A DNA stretch of 64,000 nucleotides, taken from assembly GCA_000961845.1 (NCBI GenBank), contig LADZ01000016.1, positions 20,465-84,464 of the forward strand, written 5' to 3'. Below, one piece after another: positions 44,620-53,838 of this stretch. Source of the DNA: Flavobacteriales bacterium BRH_c54 (GTDB lineage Bacteria; Bacteroidota; Bacteroidia; Flavobacteriales_E; Vicingaceae). A program made the position numbers and the translations under genes. Position 1 is the stretch's first letter; every line of letters starts with the position of its first letter. The notes below the pieces were generated by a model. It was not told where the DNA came from. It ran no database searches and saw nothing but the letters and a program-made list of their open reading frames with translations.

Positions 44620-45846
44620 CTAGCTGTTTATATGTTGAGCGGTAATCCATGCGGTAGTCCATGCTGCTTGGAAATTAAAGCCTCCGGTAAGCGCATCAAT
44701 ATCTAGCACTTCTCCCGCAAAAAATAAATTGGGCTGTAGTTTACTTTCCATGGTTTTAAAATTGACTTCATTAAGTTTTATGCCTCCGCAGGTAACAAAT
44801 TCTTGTTTAAAGGTAGTTTTTCCTTTAGAAAAATATTCATCGGCAGCCAAGATGTTGGTTAAAAGATGAAGTTGTTTTTTAGAAACATCTCCCCAATTGA
44901 TGTTTTCATCTATAGTAGCTTTTTGCAAGAAATATAGCGTTAGTTTTTTAGGGAAATCAAACGGAAAAGCATTGCTTACTTTTTTGGTGGCAACCTTAGT
45001 TTTAAAATCGGTTAATTGTGTTGTAATTTCTTCTGCCGATAAGTTGGGTAACCAATTAACAAAATAAGTAAAGTTATAGTTCTTTTCTTGCAGAAAACGA
45101 GCTGCCCAAGCACTTAGTTTTAATACTGCCGGACCACTCATTCCCCAGTGGGTAATTAATAACGGACCTTCTTCTTTGTAGTTACTTTCTTTAATTTTTA
45201 TAGCTACATGGTTTACACTAATTCCCTGAAGTTCGCAAATGGGGTGTTGAGGTAAATTAAACGTAAAAAGAGATGGAATAGGAGGTTGAATGCTATGTCC
45301 TAAATCGGTTAAGAACTGATATTGTTCTGCTTTGTTAAAACCTCCTGCGGTTACTACAATTTTTTCTGCTGTAAATTCTCCGTTGTTGGTAGTTAATTCA
45401 AAACCATTAGTTAAGGGTAAAATTTTTTCTACTTTGGTTTCAGTAATTATGGCTATTTTATGCTTTTTAGCAAGGTGTAAAAAGCAATTCACTATGGTTT
45501 CGGAAGTGTTGGAAACAGGAAACATTCTTCCGTCACTTTCAGTTGTTAGTTCAATATTTTTTGATGCAAACCATTCAATAGTATTGAGTGGTTGAAACTG
45601 ATAAAAAGCACCTAACAATTCTTTTCCCCCTCTGGGATAATAACTACTAAGTTCTTTAGGCTCAAAACAAGTGTGTGTTACATTGCATCTTCCACCACCA
45701 GAAATTTTTACTTTTTTTAATAAGTGAGAAGTTTTTTCTAAAATAGCAACAGAAAGATGAGGATGAAGTTCGGCAATATTGATAGCAGCAAAAAAACCGG
45801 CCGCACCACCTCCAATTATTATTACGTTAACATGTTGCTTACTCAT
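44620..45846 (-). CDS. HI0933/YhiN-type FAD-dependent oxidoreductase
   Basis: A 408-residue flavoprotein with an N-terminal Rossmann dinucleotide motif IIGGGAAGFFAA (10-21), the GGGRCNVTHT FAD-side loop and the C-terminal FFAGEVLDIDALTGGFNFQ motif. These define the HI0933/YhiN family, sometimes annotated as aminoacetone-oxidase-like; the physiological substrate is unknown. It overlaps the bioD stop by 4 bases (ATGA), so it is translationally coupled to the biotin genes, but a biotin role is not established. Confidence 0.88.
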   Translation of the reverse strand: MSKQHVNVIIIGGGAAGFFAAINIAELHPHLSVAILEKTSHLLKKVKISGGGRCNVTHTCFEPKELSSYYPRGGKELLGAFYQFQPLNTIEWFASKNIELTTESDGRMFPVSNTSETIVNCFLHLAKKHKIAIITETKVEKILPLTNGFELTTNNGEFTAEKIVVTAGGFNKAEQYQFLTDLGHSIQPPIPSLFTFNLPQHPICELQGISVNHVAIKIKESNYKEEGPLLITHWGMSGPAVLKLSAWAARFLQEKNYNFTYFVNWLPNLSAEEITTQLTDFKTKVATKKVSNAFPFDFPKKLTLYFLQKATIDENINWGDVSKKQLHLLTNILAADEYFSKGKTTFKQEFVTCGGIKLNEVNFKTMESKLQPNLFFAGEVLDIDALTGGFNFQAAWTTAWITAQHINS

Positions 45847-46454
45847 AAAAGTGATTGAAAATGGTTTTTATAAGACAAAACTACCTCTTTATTTATAACA
45901 GCGTGTTGTTTTATTCTTCCTAAGCAGTTAACTTTTGTGTGGGACAAAATAAACGCTTCGCTATTTGTATTTTCCTCACCATTAAAAATAATTCCTTTTA
46001 TGTTGATATTTCGAGCTTGTAAGCTTTCTATGCTCAACAATGTATGGTTAATGCTTCCTAAATAGTTTTGAGAAACTAAAATTACTTCAGCAGGTATTTT
46101 TTCAATTAAGTCAATAATCAATGTGTTATCATTTAAAGGAACCATTAATCCTCCGGCACCTTCAATTATTAAATTATTTGTGGTTGTAGGCAGTTTAATT
46201 TCATTTAAATTTATTTCAATACCATCCATTTTAGCAGCAGCATGTGGCGACATGGATTGCGTTAAACAATAGGCTTCTTTATGAAAAACAGATTTCTTAT
46301 TGCTAACAAGGTTTTTTACTTTATCCGTATCTGAATTTTCCAAATCTCCGGCTTGTACGGGTTTCCAGTAATCGGCTTCTAAGGCCTCGGTTAAAATAGC
46401 TGAAACTATTGTTTTACCTATATTGGTTCCTATTCCGCTTATAAAATAATTCAT
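45843..46454 (-). CDS. bioD: Dethiobiotin synthetase
   Basis: BioD forms the ureido ring of dethiobiotin from DAPA, CO2 and ATP. The 203-residue P-loop protein has the GIGTNIGKT nucleotide motif (7-15), the KPVQAGD Mg/substrate loop and EGAGGLMVP. It sits 3 bases after bioF and overlaps the flavoprotein gene downstream. BioB is 5.5 kb away, on the same strand but separated by a plus-strand sensor pair; no bioA or bioC is in the window. Confidence 0.94.
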   Translation of the reverse strand: MNYFISGIGTNIGKTIVSAILTEALEADYWKPVQAGDLENSDTDKVKNLVSNKKSVFHKEAYCLTQSMSPHAAAKMDGIEINLNEIKLPTTTNNLIIEGAGGLMVPLNDNTLIIDLIEKIPAEVILVSQNYLGSINHTLLSIESLQARNINIKGIIFNGEENTNSEAFILSHTKVNCLGRIKQHAVINKEVVLSYKNHFQSLL

Positions 46455-46457
46455 TAA

Positions 46458-47567
46458 TTATATTTTTAATGTATTTACTAAATTATCAACTTCTTGTTTT
46501 GAATTAAAACTATGCAAACAAATTCTTAAGCGTTCTTGTCCTTTAGGAACTGTTGGAGAAAGTATGGGTCTTACATCAAAACCATTTTGTTGTAGTTTGT
46601 CTGCCATTGCTTTAACCTCATTATTACCGGGTATAATAATACATTGTATAGGACTATAAGAGTTTAAAGTTTGATGTTTAATGTTTGAAGTTAAATTTCT
46701 GAAATGATTAATCAACTCTTTTAATGTATTAATTCTATTTAAGTTTTGAAGCAAAAACTCATGTGCATTTTTTATGGTAATAATGCTATGAAGCGGTAAA
46801 GCTGTAGTATAAATAAAAGCTCTAGAAAAGTTGATTAAATAATTTCTTAATTCATTACTACCTAAAATTGCTGCACCATGTACACCAAAAGCTTTTCCGA
46901 AGGTTACAATTCGAGCAAAAACGTCATTTTCTAAGCCTAACTCACTCACTAATCCTTTTCCATTACCAAAAATGCCTACAGCATGAGCTTCATCTACAAT
47001 TAGTGCAGCATGGTATTTTTTACAAAGAGCAACTATTTCGCTTAGTGGAGCTATATCACCATCCATAGAATAAACGGACTCAATCACCACATAAAGCAAC
47101 CCTTTGGCATTGCTTAGTTTTTGTTCTAATACAGCCAAGTTATTATGGGGAAATGAAAAATTACTTCCATTACTAAGCCTTATTCCATCTCTTATGGAAG
47201 CATGGATAAATTCATCGTAAATAATGGTATCGTTTCTTTGTGGCAGACATTGAAAGAGTCCAATATTAGCGTTGTAGCCCGAATTAAAAATTAGAGCAGT
47301 ATGAGTATTATAAAAGTTGGCTAAAAAAGCTTCTGTTTCTTCGGTTAACTTATAATTTCCGGAAATTAATCGTGAACCTGTTGCTCCATAATTTAAGAGT
47401 TCAGATGTATTGTTATTTATATGGTGAATTGTTGTTTCTTTAGCAAAACCTAAATAATCATTAGAACAAAAATCAATTAAATCCTTATTACACTTAAGTG
47501 TTCTAAATGCATTTTCGGATTTACTTTTATTAATGCGTTCGTTTATAAATTTATTGTGGTCAACCAT
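46458..47567 (-). CDS. bioF: 8-amino-7-oxononanoate synthase
   Basis: BioF condenses pimeloyl-ACP/CoA with L-alanine, using PLP, to give KAPA. The 369-residue chain shows the alpha-oxoamine synthase motifs: GSRLISG, NSGYNANIG, DEAHAVGIFG (D192, H195) and the PLP lysine K225 in TFGKAFGVHGAA. Residues 291-302, encoded by 46662-46696, are specified by a heptanucleotide repeat tract yet keep the length found in E. coli BioF, so the protein should still be functional. A -7-like box TACTTTAG is at 47606-47613. Confidence 0.94.
   Translation of the reverse strand: MVDHNKFINERINKSKSENAFRTLKCNKDLIDFCSNDYLGFAKETTIHHINNNTSELLNYGATGSRLISGNYKLTEETEAFLANFYNTHTALIFNSGYNANIGLFQCLPQRNDTIIYDEFIHASIRDGIRLSNGSNFSFPHNNLAVLEQKLSNAKGLLYVVIESVYSMDGDIAPLSEIVALCKKYHAALIVDEAHAVGIFGNGKGLVSELGLENDVFARIVTFGKAFGVHGAAILGSNELRNYLINFSRAFIYTTALPLHSIITIKNAHEFLLQNLNRINTLKELINHFRNLTSNIKHQTLNSYSPIQCIIIPGNNEVKAMADKLQQNGFDVRPILSPTVPKGQERLRICLHSFNSKQEVDNLVNTLKI
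46662..46696. repeat. Heptanucleotide tract inside bioF (GTTTRAN units)
   Basis: Five consecutive 7-base units on the plus strand: GTTTAAA, GTTTGAT, GTTTAAT, GTTTGAA, GTTAAAT. Together they encode bioF residues about 291-302. Confidence 0.8.
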
Positions 47568-47605
47568 TTTTTTTGTTTATTGATAGCTTTACCAATTTTG
47601 TATGG

Positions 47606-47613
47606 CTAAAGTA
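47606..47613 (-). promoter_or_regulatory. Candidate -7 box for bioF
   Basis: Minus-strand TACTTTAG is one mismatch from TAnnTTTG and lies 40 bases before the bioF start. Confidence 0.35.
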
Positions 47614-47680
47614 AGGTTTTTAGTCTAAGCTTAATAATAAATTATAAGTGGATTTTACACATTTTAGAATAAGTAATTCT

Positions 47681-47707
47681 ACTTAAATAAATAGGAGTAA
47701 TTTAAGT
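47681..47707. repeat. Inverted repeat between bioF and the sensor kinase
   Basis: A perfect ACTTAAAT/ATTTAAGT pair is separated by 11 bases, with a shorter AAGTA/TACTT pair (47671-47684) overlapping its left arm. It could be an operator in the 206-base divergent region. Confidence 0.4.
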
Positions 47708-47774
47708 GATAGCCGTAAAAAACAAACTTACTTGAGTGGTAACTTTATAACAATAATTATTGATAAAAAATTAA

Positions 47775-50700
47775 ATGATAGAACAAGCTAATTTTTCGCT
47801 TCAAAAAGTAATTAATAAACTATTAGAAATTACTACTAAAGAAAAAGATATTGATACTTTTTTGATAAAATCTTTAGATGTTATTGTTGGTGAAACAGAA
47901 TTACTAGGTTTTTTGGATAAAGGAATAATATTTTTGAAAAGAAATAATGAATTTATGAGGGTTATTGCTCATAAAAATATAGATGAAGCAGTACTTAAAC
48001 AATGTGGACATGTTAGAAAAAAAGATTGTGTATGTGGAAAAGCTTTATGTTCAATTACACATCAATTTAAACAGGATGTCTCAAAAGTTCACAATAATAA
48101 GGTAATACTTACGGAAAAAAATATATGCTCTTTCCCGATTAACTATAAAGATAATTGTTATGGTGTTTTAACACTTTACTTAAAAGATGAAGCTTATTAT
48201 TTTGACACTACAGTAAATGAAATTACTTCTATATGTAATACTATAGGATTAGTTATTCATGAAAAAAGAATGCAACGATATGCAGATTTCGTGAAAAACA
48301 AATTAGATGTAAGTTATGGAGATCAATATTTTAAACACCTTGCTAACTTTTTTATAGAAGAGTTTAAAATGAAATATTGTTTTATTGGTACTTATAATAA
48401 TAGTTTGGAGCAAATTAGCTCTATTGTGTTTATGGATAAGAATGAACAATTAGATGATATAGTTTGTAATATAGAAAATTCTCCAACGGAAGTTTTATTA
48501 AAAGAGCATTTTTGTATGTTCCCAAAAAATGTTCAAACTATTTTTCCGGATGATGTTGAATTGAAGAAATATGATGTTCAAAGTTATGTTGGAATATTAT
48601 TACATAATGAAAATGAAACTCCTGTTGGAGCTATCCTATTAATGCATGATAAAGCTATAGATGAGAAAGAACAAGAAGACATGAAACAAGTACTTTCTAT
48701 TTTTACTCCTAGATTGAGAGGGGAGTGCGAAAGAAAACTTCATGAAAACAATTTATTTATAGAACAAGAAAAGTACAAAAATATAATTGAAGAACTGCAA
48801 GATGTTTTTATTAGAACAAAAATCACTGATGATGGTAATGAAATAATTGAGGCATCACCTTCTGCATTTAAGTTTTCAGGATATCAACCTGAGGATTTAA
48901 TCGGCAAATCACCGGAAATTTTTTATTTTGATTTGAACCAACGGAAAGCATTTCACCAAAAACTTTTCGAAGATAAAAAAGTTGAAAACTTTCCATTAAC
49001 TTTTGTAAAAAAGAACCAAGATTTAATCCATGCTAAAATAAATGCTCAATTGATTTGTGATGAAAATAGCATACCAATAGAAATTAGAATTTTTGGTAGA
49101 GACATTACAGAATCTATTAATGAGGAAATAAGAAAAGAAATAGCTTATGTAGTAGCCAAAAAATCGCAACGTAGAGCAATTAACATCAACACTATTTCTG
49201 AATATTTATATAAAATGCTTGGAAGAGTAACCAATGTTTCTAATTTTTATATTTCATTTTTTAATGAAGCAGAAAAAACAATATTTTTTCCGGTTCATGC
49301 TGATGGTGAAGATAATAAGATTGAATTTGAGGTAGAAAAAGAATTTAATTCTAATGGGTTTTTTGAATATATTATTTCTCATAAATCATCTATAATTCAT
49401 AATGAAGCTGAGTTACATGAATTAATTTTAAGAAACAGGTTGAAAGTTACCAGAACTGTTCCTAAATCATTAGTTTCATTTCCTATAAGAAATGAAGGAA
49501 AAGTGGTAGGAGCTTTAACGGTTATGTCTTATACCACATCAAAAACAATTTGTAATAGCGACTTAGAATTGCTCGAGTTTGTTTCTACTCAATTATCAAC
49601 AATAGTAGAAAGAGAGCAATGGCAAAAAAGCTTAATAGAGAAAGAAAAATATTTTAGAACCCTGGTAGAAAGCTCGCATGAAGTTATTGGAATTGTTGAT
49701 GTTAATGGAGTAATGCAATATATATCCGAGTCGGTTAAAAGTATTTTAGGATATAATTCTTATGAAATGATAGGAAAATCTTTTGTTGACTTTGTTCCGG
49801 AGTATTATATTCAACAAGTTAAACATAACTTTGATAAAACAACTCAGCAGTTAAGAAATAATAATTCGGATACGGTAAAAGTTATAAATAAAAATGGTGA
49901 AACACGGATTATACATTTTACTTTAAATAATCAACTAACAAACAATGTTGTACAGGGAATTGTCTTTAATGCTCAGGATATAACTGAAAAACATTATGCT
50001 CAAAAAAAGTTAGAGGCATCTAAAGCTAAATTAATAGAACAAGAAAAAAACTACAGAAATATATTTAATAATTCTAATGATGGAATTGTGTTGTTTGATG
50101 AAAATTTTAAGATAATAGATGTTAACAAAAGGATGACAGCTATATCTGGGTTTACTAAGTACGAGCTACTTAAGAGTTCAATATTAGAAACACTACAATA
50201 TACTGAGAATAATGAAATAATTAAAGAAATTAGAAAGTTAGATGGTATTAATAAAAAAAGTGTTCTAGTAGAAAAAATTATACCTCATAAGGAGAATAAA
50301 ATACTTTATTGTAAAGTTTTCGTTAAAAAAATACCTGAAAGTGAAAATGAACAAGGGTATTTTATTGCTTTTATAACTGATATAACAAAAAGTAATGAAG
50401 CCATACAAAAAGCCATTGATCTTGAAAATGCCTTGCATTACACAACAAATGTTATTTATGCTGATTTAACAGGTAAAATAATGAATGTGAGCGAAAATGT
50501 TTCTAAAAAATCAGGGTATTCAAAAAAAGAATTAATAGGTGCCAGTACTAAAATTTTTAATTCTAATTTTCACCCTAAAGAGTTTTTTAAAGAAATGTGG
50601 GAGACTATTTTAAAAGGGGATGTTTGGAGCGGAGAAGTAAGAAATAAAAGAAAAGATGGTTCTATTTATTGGGTTTATTCTACAATAATTCCCATTAGAG

Positions 50701-51425
50701 ATATTTATAAAAAAGTAGCATACTTTATTAATGTACAACAAGATATTACTGAAGTAAAGCAAGTAAAATTAAATAGAATTAGAGACGTAATAGATGCTCA
50801 GGAGAAGGAAAAAGAGAATTTTGCTAAAGAATTACATGATGGATTAGGGCAAATATTATTAGCATCTAAAATGAATTTAAGTTCGTTGCAGGAAGATATG
50901 CTAAAACTAGATGAACCCATTTTAGATGTTTACAATAACTCCATGAAATTATTGACAGCATCTATCCAAGAAGCAAGAAATGTTTCTCATGGATTAATGA
51001 CAAGGGTTTTAGCTCAGTTTGGATTAGCTCAGGCAATAGATGATGCCATTAATAATGTTAATATGCTTGATAAATCTTTAGTTTTCACTTTTAAACACAA
51101 TATTGAGGGAGTAAGGTTTGAAGGAGAGCAAGAAAAAGCACTGTATAGAGTAGTTCAGGAATTAATTACTAACATTCTAAAACATTCAAAAGCCAGTAAA
51201 GCATCAATAAACTTAAATTTAGATAACAATTTATTACATATTGAAGTAAAAGACAACGGAGTAGGGTTATTTAATAACCTTAAAGATAATGGGAGTAAAG
51301 GTATAGGGTTAAAAAACATTGAAACAAGACTCGACTACCTTTCCGGAACTTTTAAGATAAGTGATAAAGTTAAAAATGGTACGAAAATTAACATTGTTGT
51401 TCCGGTTAGTTTTTTTGATAAATAA
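47775..51425 (+). CDS. Soluble multidomain GAF/PAS histidine kinase (HisKA_3)
   Basis: A 1216-residue cytoplasmic kinase without membrane segments. Domains in order: GAF (about 11-165, with a C77, C85, C87, C92 cluster in CGHVRKKDCVCG), a second GAF-like region (about 185-315), PAS (about 325-450), GAF (about 465-615), three PAS domains (about 625-740, 755-870, 885-995), a NarL-type dimerisation domain with H1021 in ELHDGLGQ, and an HATPase with the VVQELITNILKH N-box and DNGVGL (1160-1165) and SKGIGLKN. It should phosphorylate LuxR/NarL-type regulators; the downstream receiver is one candidate. The signals are unknown; the GAF/PAS array suggests redox, light or small ligands. Confidence 0.9.
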   Translation: MIEQANFSLQKVINKLLEITTKEKDIDTFLIKSLDVIVGETELLGFLDKGIIFLKRNNEFMRVIAHKNIDEAVLKQCGHVRKKDCVCGKALCSITHQFKQDVSKVHNNKVILTEKNICSFPINYKDNCYGVLTLYLKDEAYYFDTTVNEITSICNTIGLVIHEKRMQRYADFVKNKLDVSYGDQYFKHLANFFIEEFKMKYCFIGTYNNSLEQISSIVFMDKNEQLDDIVCNIENSPTEVLLKEHFCMFPKNVQTIFPDDVELKKYDVQSYVGILLHNENETPVGAILLMHDKAIDEKEQEDMKQVLSIFTPRLRGECERKLHENNLFIEQEKYKNIIEELQDVFIRTKITDDGNEIIEASPSAFKFSGYQPEDLIGKSPEIFYFDLNQRKAFHQKLFEDKKVENFPLTFVKKNQDLIHAKINAQLICDENSIPIEIRIFGRDITESINEEIRKEIAYVVAKKSQRRAININTISEYLYKMLGRVTNVSNFYISFFNEAEKTIFFPVHADGEDNKIEFEVEKEFNSNGFFEYIISHKSSIIHNEAELHELILRNRLKVTRTVPKSLVSFPIRNEGKVVGALTVMSYTTSKTICNSDLELLEFVSTQLSTIVEREQWQKSLIEKEKYFRTLVESSHEVIGIVDVNGVMQYISESVKSILGYNSYEMIGKSFVDFVPEYYIQQVKHNFDKTTQQLRNNNSDTVKVINKNGETRIIHFTLNNQLTNNVVQGIVFNAQDITEKHYAQKKLEASKAKLIEQEKNYRNIFNNSNDGIVLFDENFKIIDVNKRMTAISGFTKYELLKSSILETLQYTENNEIIKEIRKLDGINKKSVLVEKIIPHKENKILYCKVFVKKIPESENEQGYFIAFITDITKSNEAIQKAIDLENALHYTTNVIYADLTGKIMNVSENVSKKSGYSKKELIGASTKIFNSNFHPKEFFKEMWETILKGDVWSGEVRNKRKDGSIYWVYSTIIPIRDIYKKVAYFINVQQDITEVKQVKLNRIRDVIDAQEKEKENFAKELHDGLGQILLASKMNLSSLQEDMLKLDEPILDVYNNSMKLLTASIQEARNVSHGLMTRVLAQFGLAQAIDDAINNVNMLDKSLVFTFKHNIEGVRFEGEQEKALYRVVQELITNILKHSKASKASINLNLDNNLLHIEVKDNGVGLFNNLKDNGSKGIGLKNIETRLDYLSGTFKISDKVKNGTKINIVVPVSFFDK

Positions 51426-51497
51426 ATTAGGAAATTGAGGTTCGAAATGTGAGAACTAATAACTATAAGCTCAGAAACAATATAAAAATATATAAGT

Positions 51498-51911
51498 ATG
51501 ATAAGAATATTAATAGTAGACGACCATCAAATAATTAGAAATGGAATAAAGCTAATGCTTAGAACTGTTCCCGAATTTAATGTTATTGCTGAAGCAGAAA
51601 ATGGAATAGAAGCTGTTGAGTATGTAGAAAAAAATGCTCAAAATATTGATGTTATTCTTATGGATATTAGTATGCCAAAGCTAGATGGAATAGGAGCAAC
51701 TAAACTAATAAAAGAAAAATTCCCTGAATTAAAAATAATAGCCCTTACCATGCATTTGGAAGAGAGTTATATTAAAGACATGATAAAATCAGGAGCTTCC
51801 GGTTATATGCTTAAAGAAAGCGATAAAAGTGTTGTAGCAAAAGCAATAAACTTAGTTGCTCAAGGAGGAAATTATATTGATAAAGAAGCAGAAAACTTTT
51901 TAAAGCATTAA
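51498..51911 (+). CDS. Receiver-only response regulator (NarL-type, lacking the DNA-binding domain)
   Basis: A 137-residue receiver with D8-D9 and the phospho-acceptor D56 (VILMDISMP), switch threonine in IIALTMH and the lysine in YMLKES. The sequence is the full NarL/FixJ-type receiver, but it stops at the point where the linker to a LuxR helix-turn-helix would begin. Either it is a genuine single-domain regulator or a truncated copy. The stop overlaps the 3' end of bioB on the other strand by 4 bases, so there is no remnant of an HTH between the genes. It follows the large kinase by 72 bases. Confidence 0.88.
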   Translation: MIRILIVDDHQIIRNGIKLMLRTVPEFNVIAEAENGIEAVEYVEKNAQNIDVILMDISMPKLDGIGATKLIKEKFPELKIIALTMHLEESYIKDMIKSGASGYMLKESDKSVVAKAINLVAQGGNYIDKEAENFLKH

Positions 51912-53011
51912 GATTTTAATGCCTTTCTTATTGCTTTAGCTTTTTCGGCAGCCTGTTTATTTTTTTCAATTACATGTCCCGGGCGACTCCACTTTACTTT
52001 TTCTTCAGAAGTTAAAACAGGAGTGTCTTTTCTGATTTTTACTTTTCCGGTATTGTCTTTTTCTTTTTCAGAAGGTGTTAATCCTAACAGGTTAAACAGT
52101 TGCATATCTTCATTATCTCCCGGATTTGGAGTAGTAAGCAATTTATCTCCTGCAAAAATAGAACTTGCTCCAGCCATAAAACATAATGCCTGACCTTCTT
52201 TGCTCATTTGCATTCTTCCTGCAGATAGTCTTACTGTACTTTTTGGGAAAACAATTCTTGTAGTAGCTATCATTCTAACAACATCCCAAATAGGAACAAT
52301 TTCTTGTTCTTCCAAAGGAGTTCCTTCAACAGGAACCAATGCATTTATCGGGATAGATTCAGGAGCTTCGCTTAACTTTTGTAAGCCCATTAACATACCA
52401 ATTCTATCATCAACAGTTTCTCCCATACCTATAATTCCACCAGAACAAACTTTTAGAGCACTTTTTCTAACGTTTTCTAAGGTTTCAATTCTATCGTTAA
52501 ACCCTCTTGTAGAAATTACTTCTTTATAATATTCCTCAGAAGTATCTATATTGTGATTGTAATAATGTAAACCTGCTTCAGCTAATCTGCTAGCCTGACT
52601 TTCGGTAACCATGCCTAAGGTACAACAAACTTCCATGTTCATAGCACTTAAGCCTTTTACCATTTCTATCACTTGGTCAAAATCTTTCCCATCCTGAACA
52701 TTTCTCCAGGCAGCTCCCATACAAACTCTGGATGAACCTGTAGCTTTTGCAGCCTCTGCCTTAGCCAATACTTCATCAATAGGCATTAAATCATTTTTTT
52801 CTATGTTGGTATGATATCTTGCTGCTTGCGGACAATAACCACAATCTTCCGGACAACCACCTGTCTTTATAGAAATAAGTTTGCTAACTTGAATTTTTAA
52901 TGGATCATGATATTGACGATGCACAGTGGCTGCTTCGTAAATTAGCTCCATTAAAGGTTTGTTGTATATTGCTAAAATTTCTTCTTTTGTCCAGTGTTTG
53001 TTGTCTGTCAT
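51908..53011 (-). CDS. bioB: Biotin synthase
   Basis: BioB inserts sulfur into dethiobiotin with radical SAM chemistry. The 367-residue protein has the radical SAM cluster cysteines C53, C57 and C60 (GGCPEDCGYCPQ), the SAM-binding GAAWRN and VCCTLGM loops, and the conserved YNHNIDTS and NALVPVEGTPL segments. Its C-terminal tail of about 40 basic residues is longer than in E. coli. It has its own -7 box and sits away from bioF-bioD. Confidence 0.95.
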   Translation of the reverse strand: MTDNKHWTKEEILAIYNKPLMELIYEAATVHRQYHDPLKIQVSKLISIKTGGCPEDCGYCPQAARYHTNIEKNDLMPIDEVLAKAEAAKATGSSRVCMGAAWRNVQDGKDFDQVIEMVKGLSAMNMEVCCTLGMVTESQASRLAEAGLHYYNHNIDTSEEYYKEVISTRGFNDRIETLENVRKSALKVCSGGIIGMGETVDDRIGMLMGLQKLSEAPESIPINALVPVEGTPLEEQEIVPIWDVVRMIATTRIVFPKSTVRLSAGRMQMSKEGQALCFMAGASSIFAGDKLLTTPNPGDNEDMQLFNLLGLTPSEKEKDNTGKVKIRKDTPVLTSEEKVKWSRPGHVIEKNKQAAEKAKAIRKALKS

Positions 53012-53030
53012 AGTTTTTATTTTAAGAGAG

Positions 53031-53038
53031 CAAAGATA
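53031..53038 (-). promoter_or_regulatory. -7 promoter box for bioB
   Basis: Minus-strand TATCTTTG fully matches TAnnTTTG and is 20 bases before the bioB start. The inverted repeat at 53065-53104 covers the region where its -33 element would lie. Confidence 0.6.
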
Positions 53039-53064
53039 ATAGTTTTTTTTAGTAGAAAGTTTAT

Positions 53065-53104
53065 AAAGTTCATAAAGTGAAAAGTGTGTAACTTTATGAA
53101 CTTT
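53065..53104. repeat. 14-bp perfect inverted repeat between bioB and trmD
   Basis: AAAGTTCATAAAGT (53065-53078) and its exact complement ACTTTATGAACTTT (53091-53104) enclose 12 bases. AGAAAGTTTATA- and TATAAATTTTCT-type flanks extend it imperfectly to about 53053-53121. It lies in the divergent promoter region. Confidence 0.75.
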
Positions 53105-53126
53105 TTACTTTATAAATTTTCTGCTT

Positions 53127-53801
53127 ATGAGAATTGATATTATTACTGTTTTACCTGAATTATTAGAAAGTCCTTTTGGTGCTTCTATATTAAAAAGAGC
53201 TCAAGAAAAGGGTTTGGTAGAAGTTGTTGTACATAATTTGAGAGATTATTCAACCAATAAACAAAAAAGTGTGGATGACTATGCTTTTGGTGGTGGAGCA
53301 GGAATGGTATTGCAAATTCAACCCATAGCAGATTGTATAGAAAAATTAATAACAGAAAGAACGTATGATGAGATAATATACATGACTCCCGATGGTGAAA
53401 CGTTTAATCAAAAAACGGCTAATCAACTTTCTTTATATAAAAATATTATTATTCTGGCAGGACATTATAAAGGGATAGACGAAAGATTAAGAGAGCTTTA
53501 TATTACCAAAGAAATTTCTGTTGGAGATTATGTGTTAACAGGAGGAGAGTTACCTGCAGCAATAGTTTGTGATGCTGTTATTCGGTTAATTCCGGGAGTT
53601 ATTAGCGATGAAACTTCGGCATTAACAGATTCTTTTCAAGATGGATTATTGTCGCCTCCGGTTTATACCCGTCCGGAAGATTATAAAGGAATGAAAGTGC
53701 CGGAAATTCTATTAAGTGGCGACCATAAAAAAATTGAACAATGGAGGGAAGAGCAAGCATATAAAAGGACTAAAGAAAGAAGACCTGACTTACTAGGTTA
53801 G
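53127..53801 (+). CDS. trmD: tRNA (guanine37-N1)-methyltransferase
   Basis: TrmD methylates G37 next to the anticodon and prevents frameshifting. The 224-residue SPOUT enzyme has the trefoil-knot motifs [23 protein letters not shown] and RPEDYKG, and a C-terminal [13 protein letters not shown] helix. Length is normal. It is monocistronic and diverges from bioB; its stop codon lies inside the terminator hairpin. The usual rpsP-rimM-trmD-rplS neighbourhood is absent. Confidence 0.96.
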   Translation: MRIDIITVLPELLESPFGASILKRAQEKGLVEVVVHNLRDYSTNKQKSVDDYAFGGGAGMVLQIQPIADCIEKLITERTYDEIIYMTPDGETFNQKTANQLSLYKNIIILAGHYKGIDERLRELYITKEISVGDYVLTGGELPAAIVCDAVIRLIPGVISDETSALTDSFQDGLLSPPVYTRPEDYKGMKVPEILLSGDHKKIEQWREEQAYKRTKERRPDLLG

Positions 53802-53813
53802 TAAATCAGGTCT
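53781..53813. terminator. Terminator overlapping the trmD stop codon
   Basis: AGACCTGA and TCAGGTCT (8 bp) plus TTACT/AGTAA enclose a 5-base loop, with T-rich flanks on both sides. It can serve trmD and the convergent T9SS gene. Confidence 0.8.
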
Positions 53814-53838
53814 TTAAAGAAGGCAAAACTATAAAGTA

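Noticed and set aside
47775..51425. Hybrid histidine kinase with a fused receiver
   Set aside because: The chain ends with the HATPase domain; the receiver is encoded by a separate gene.
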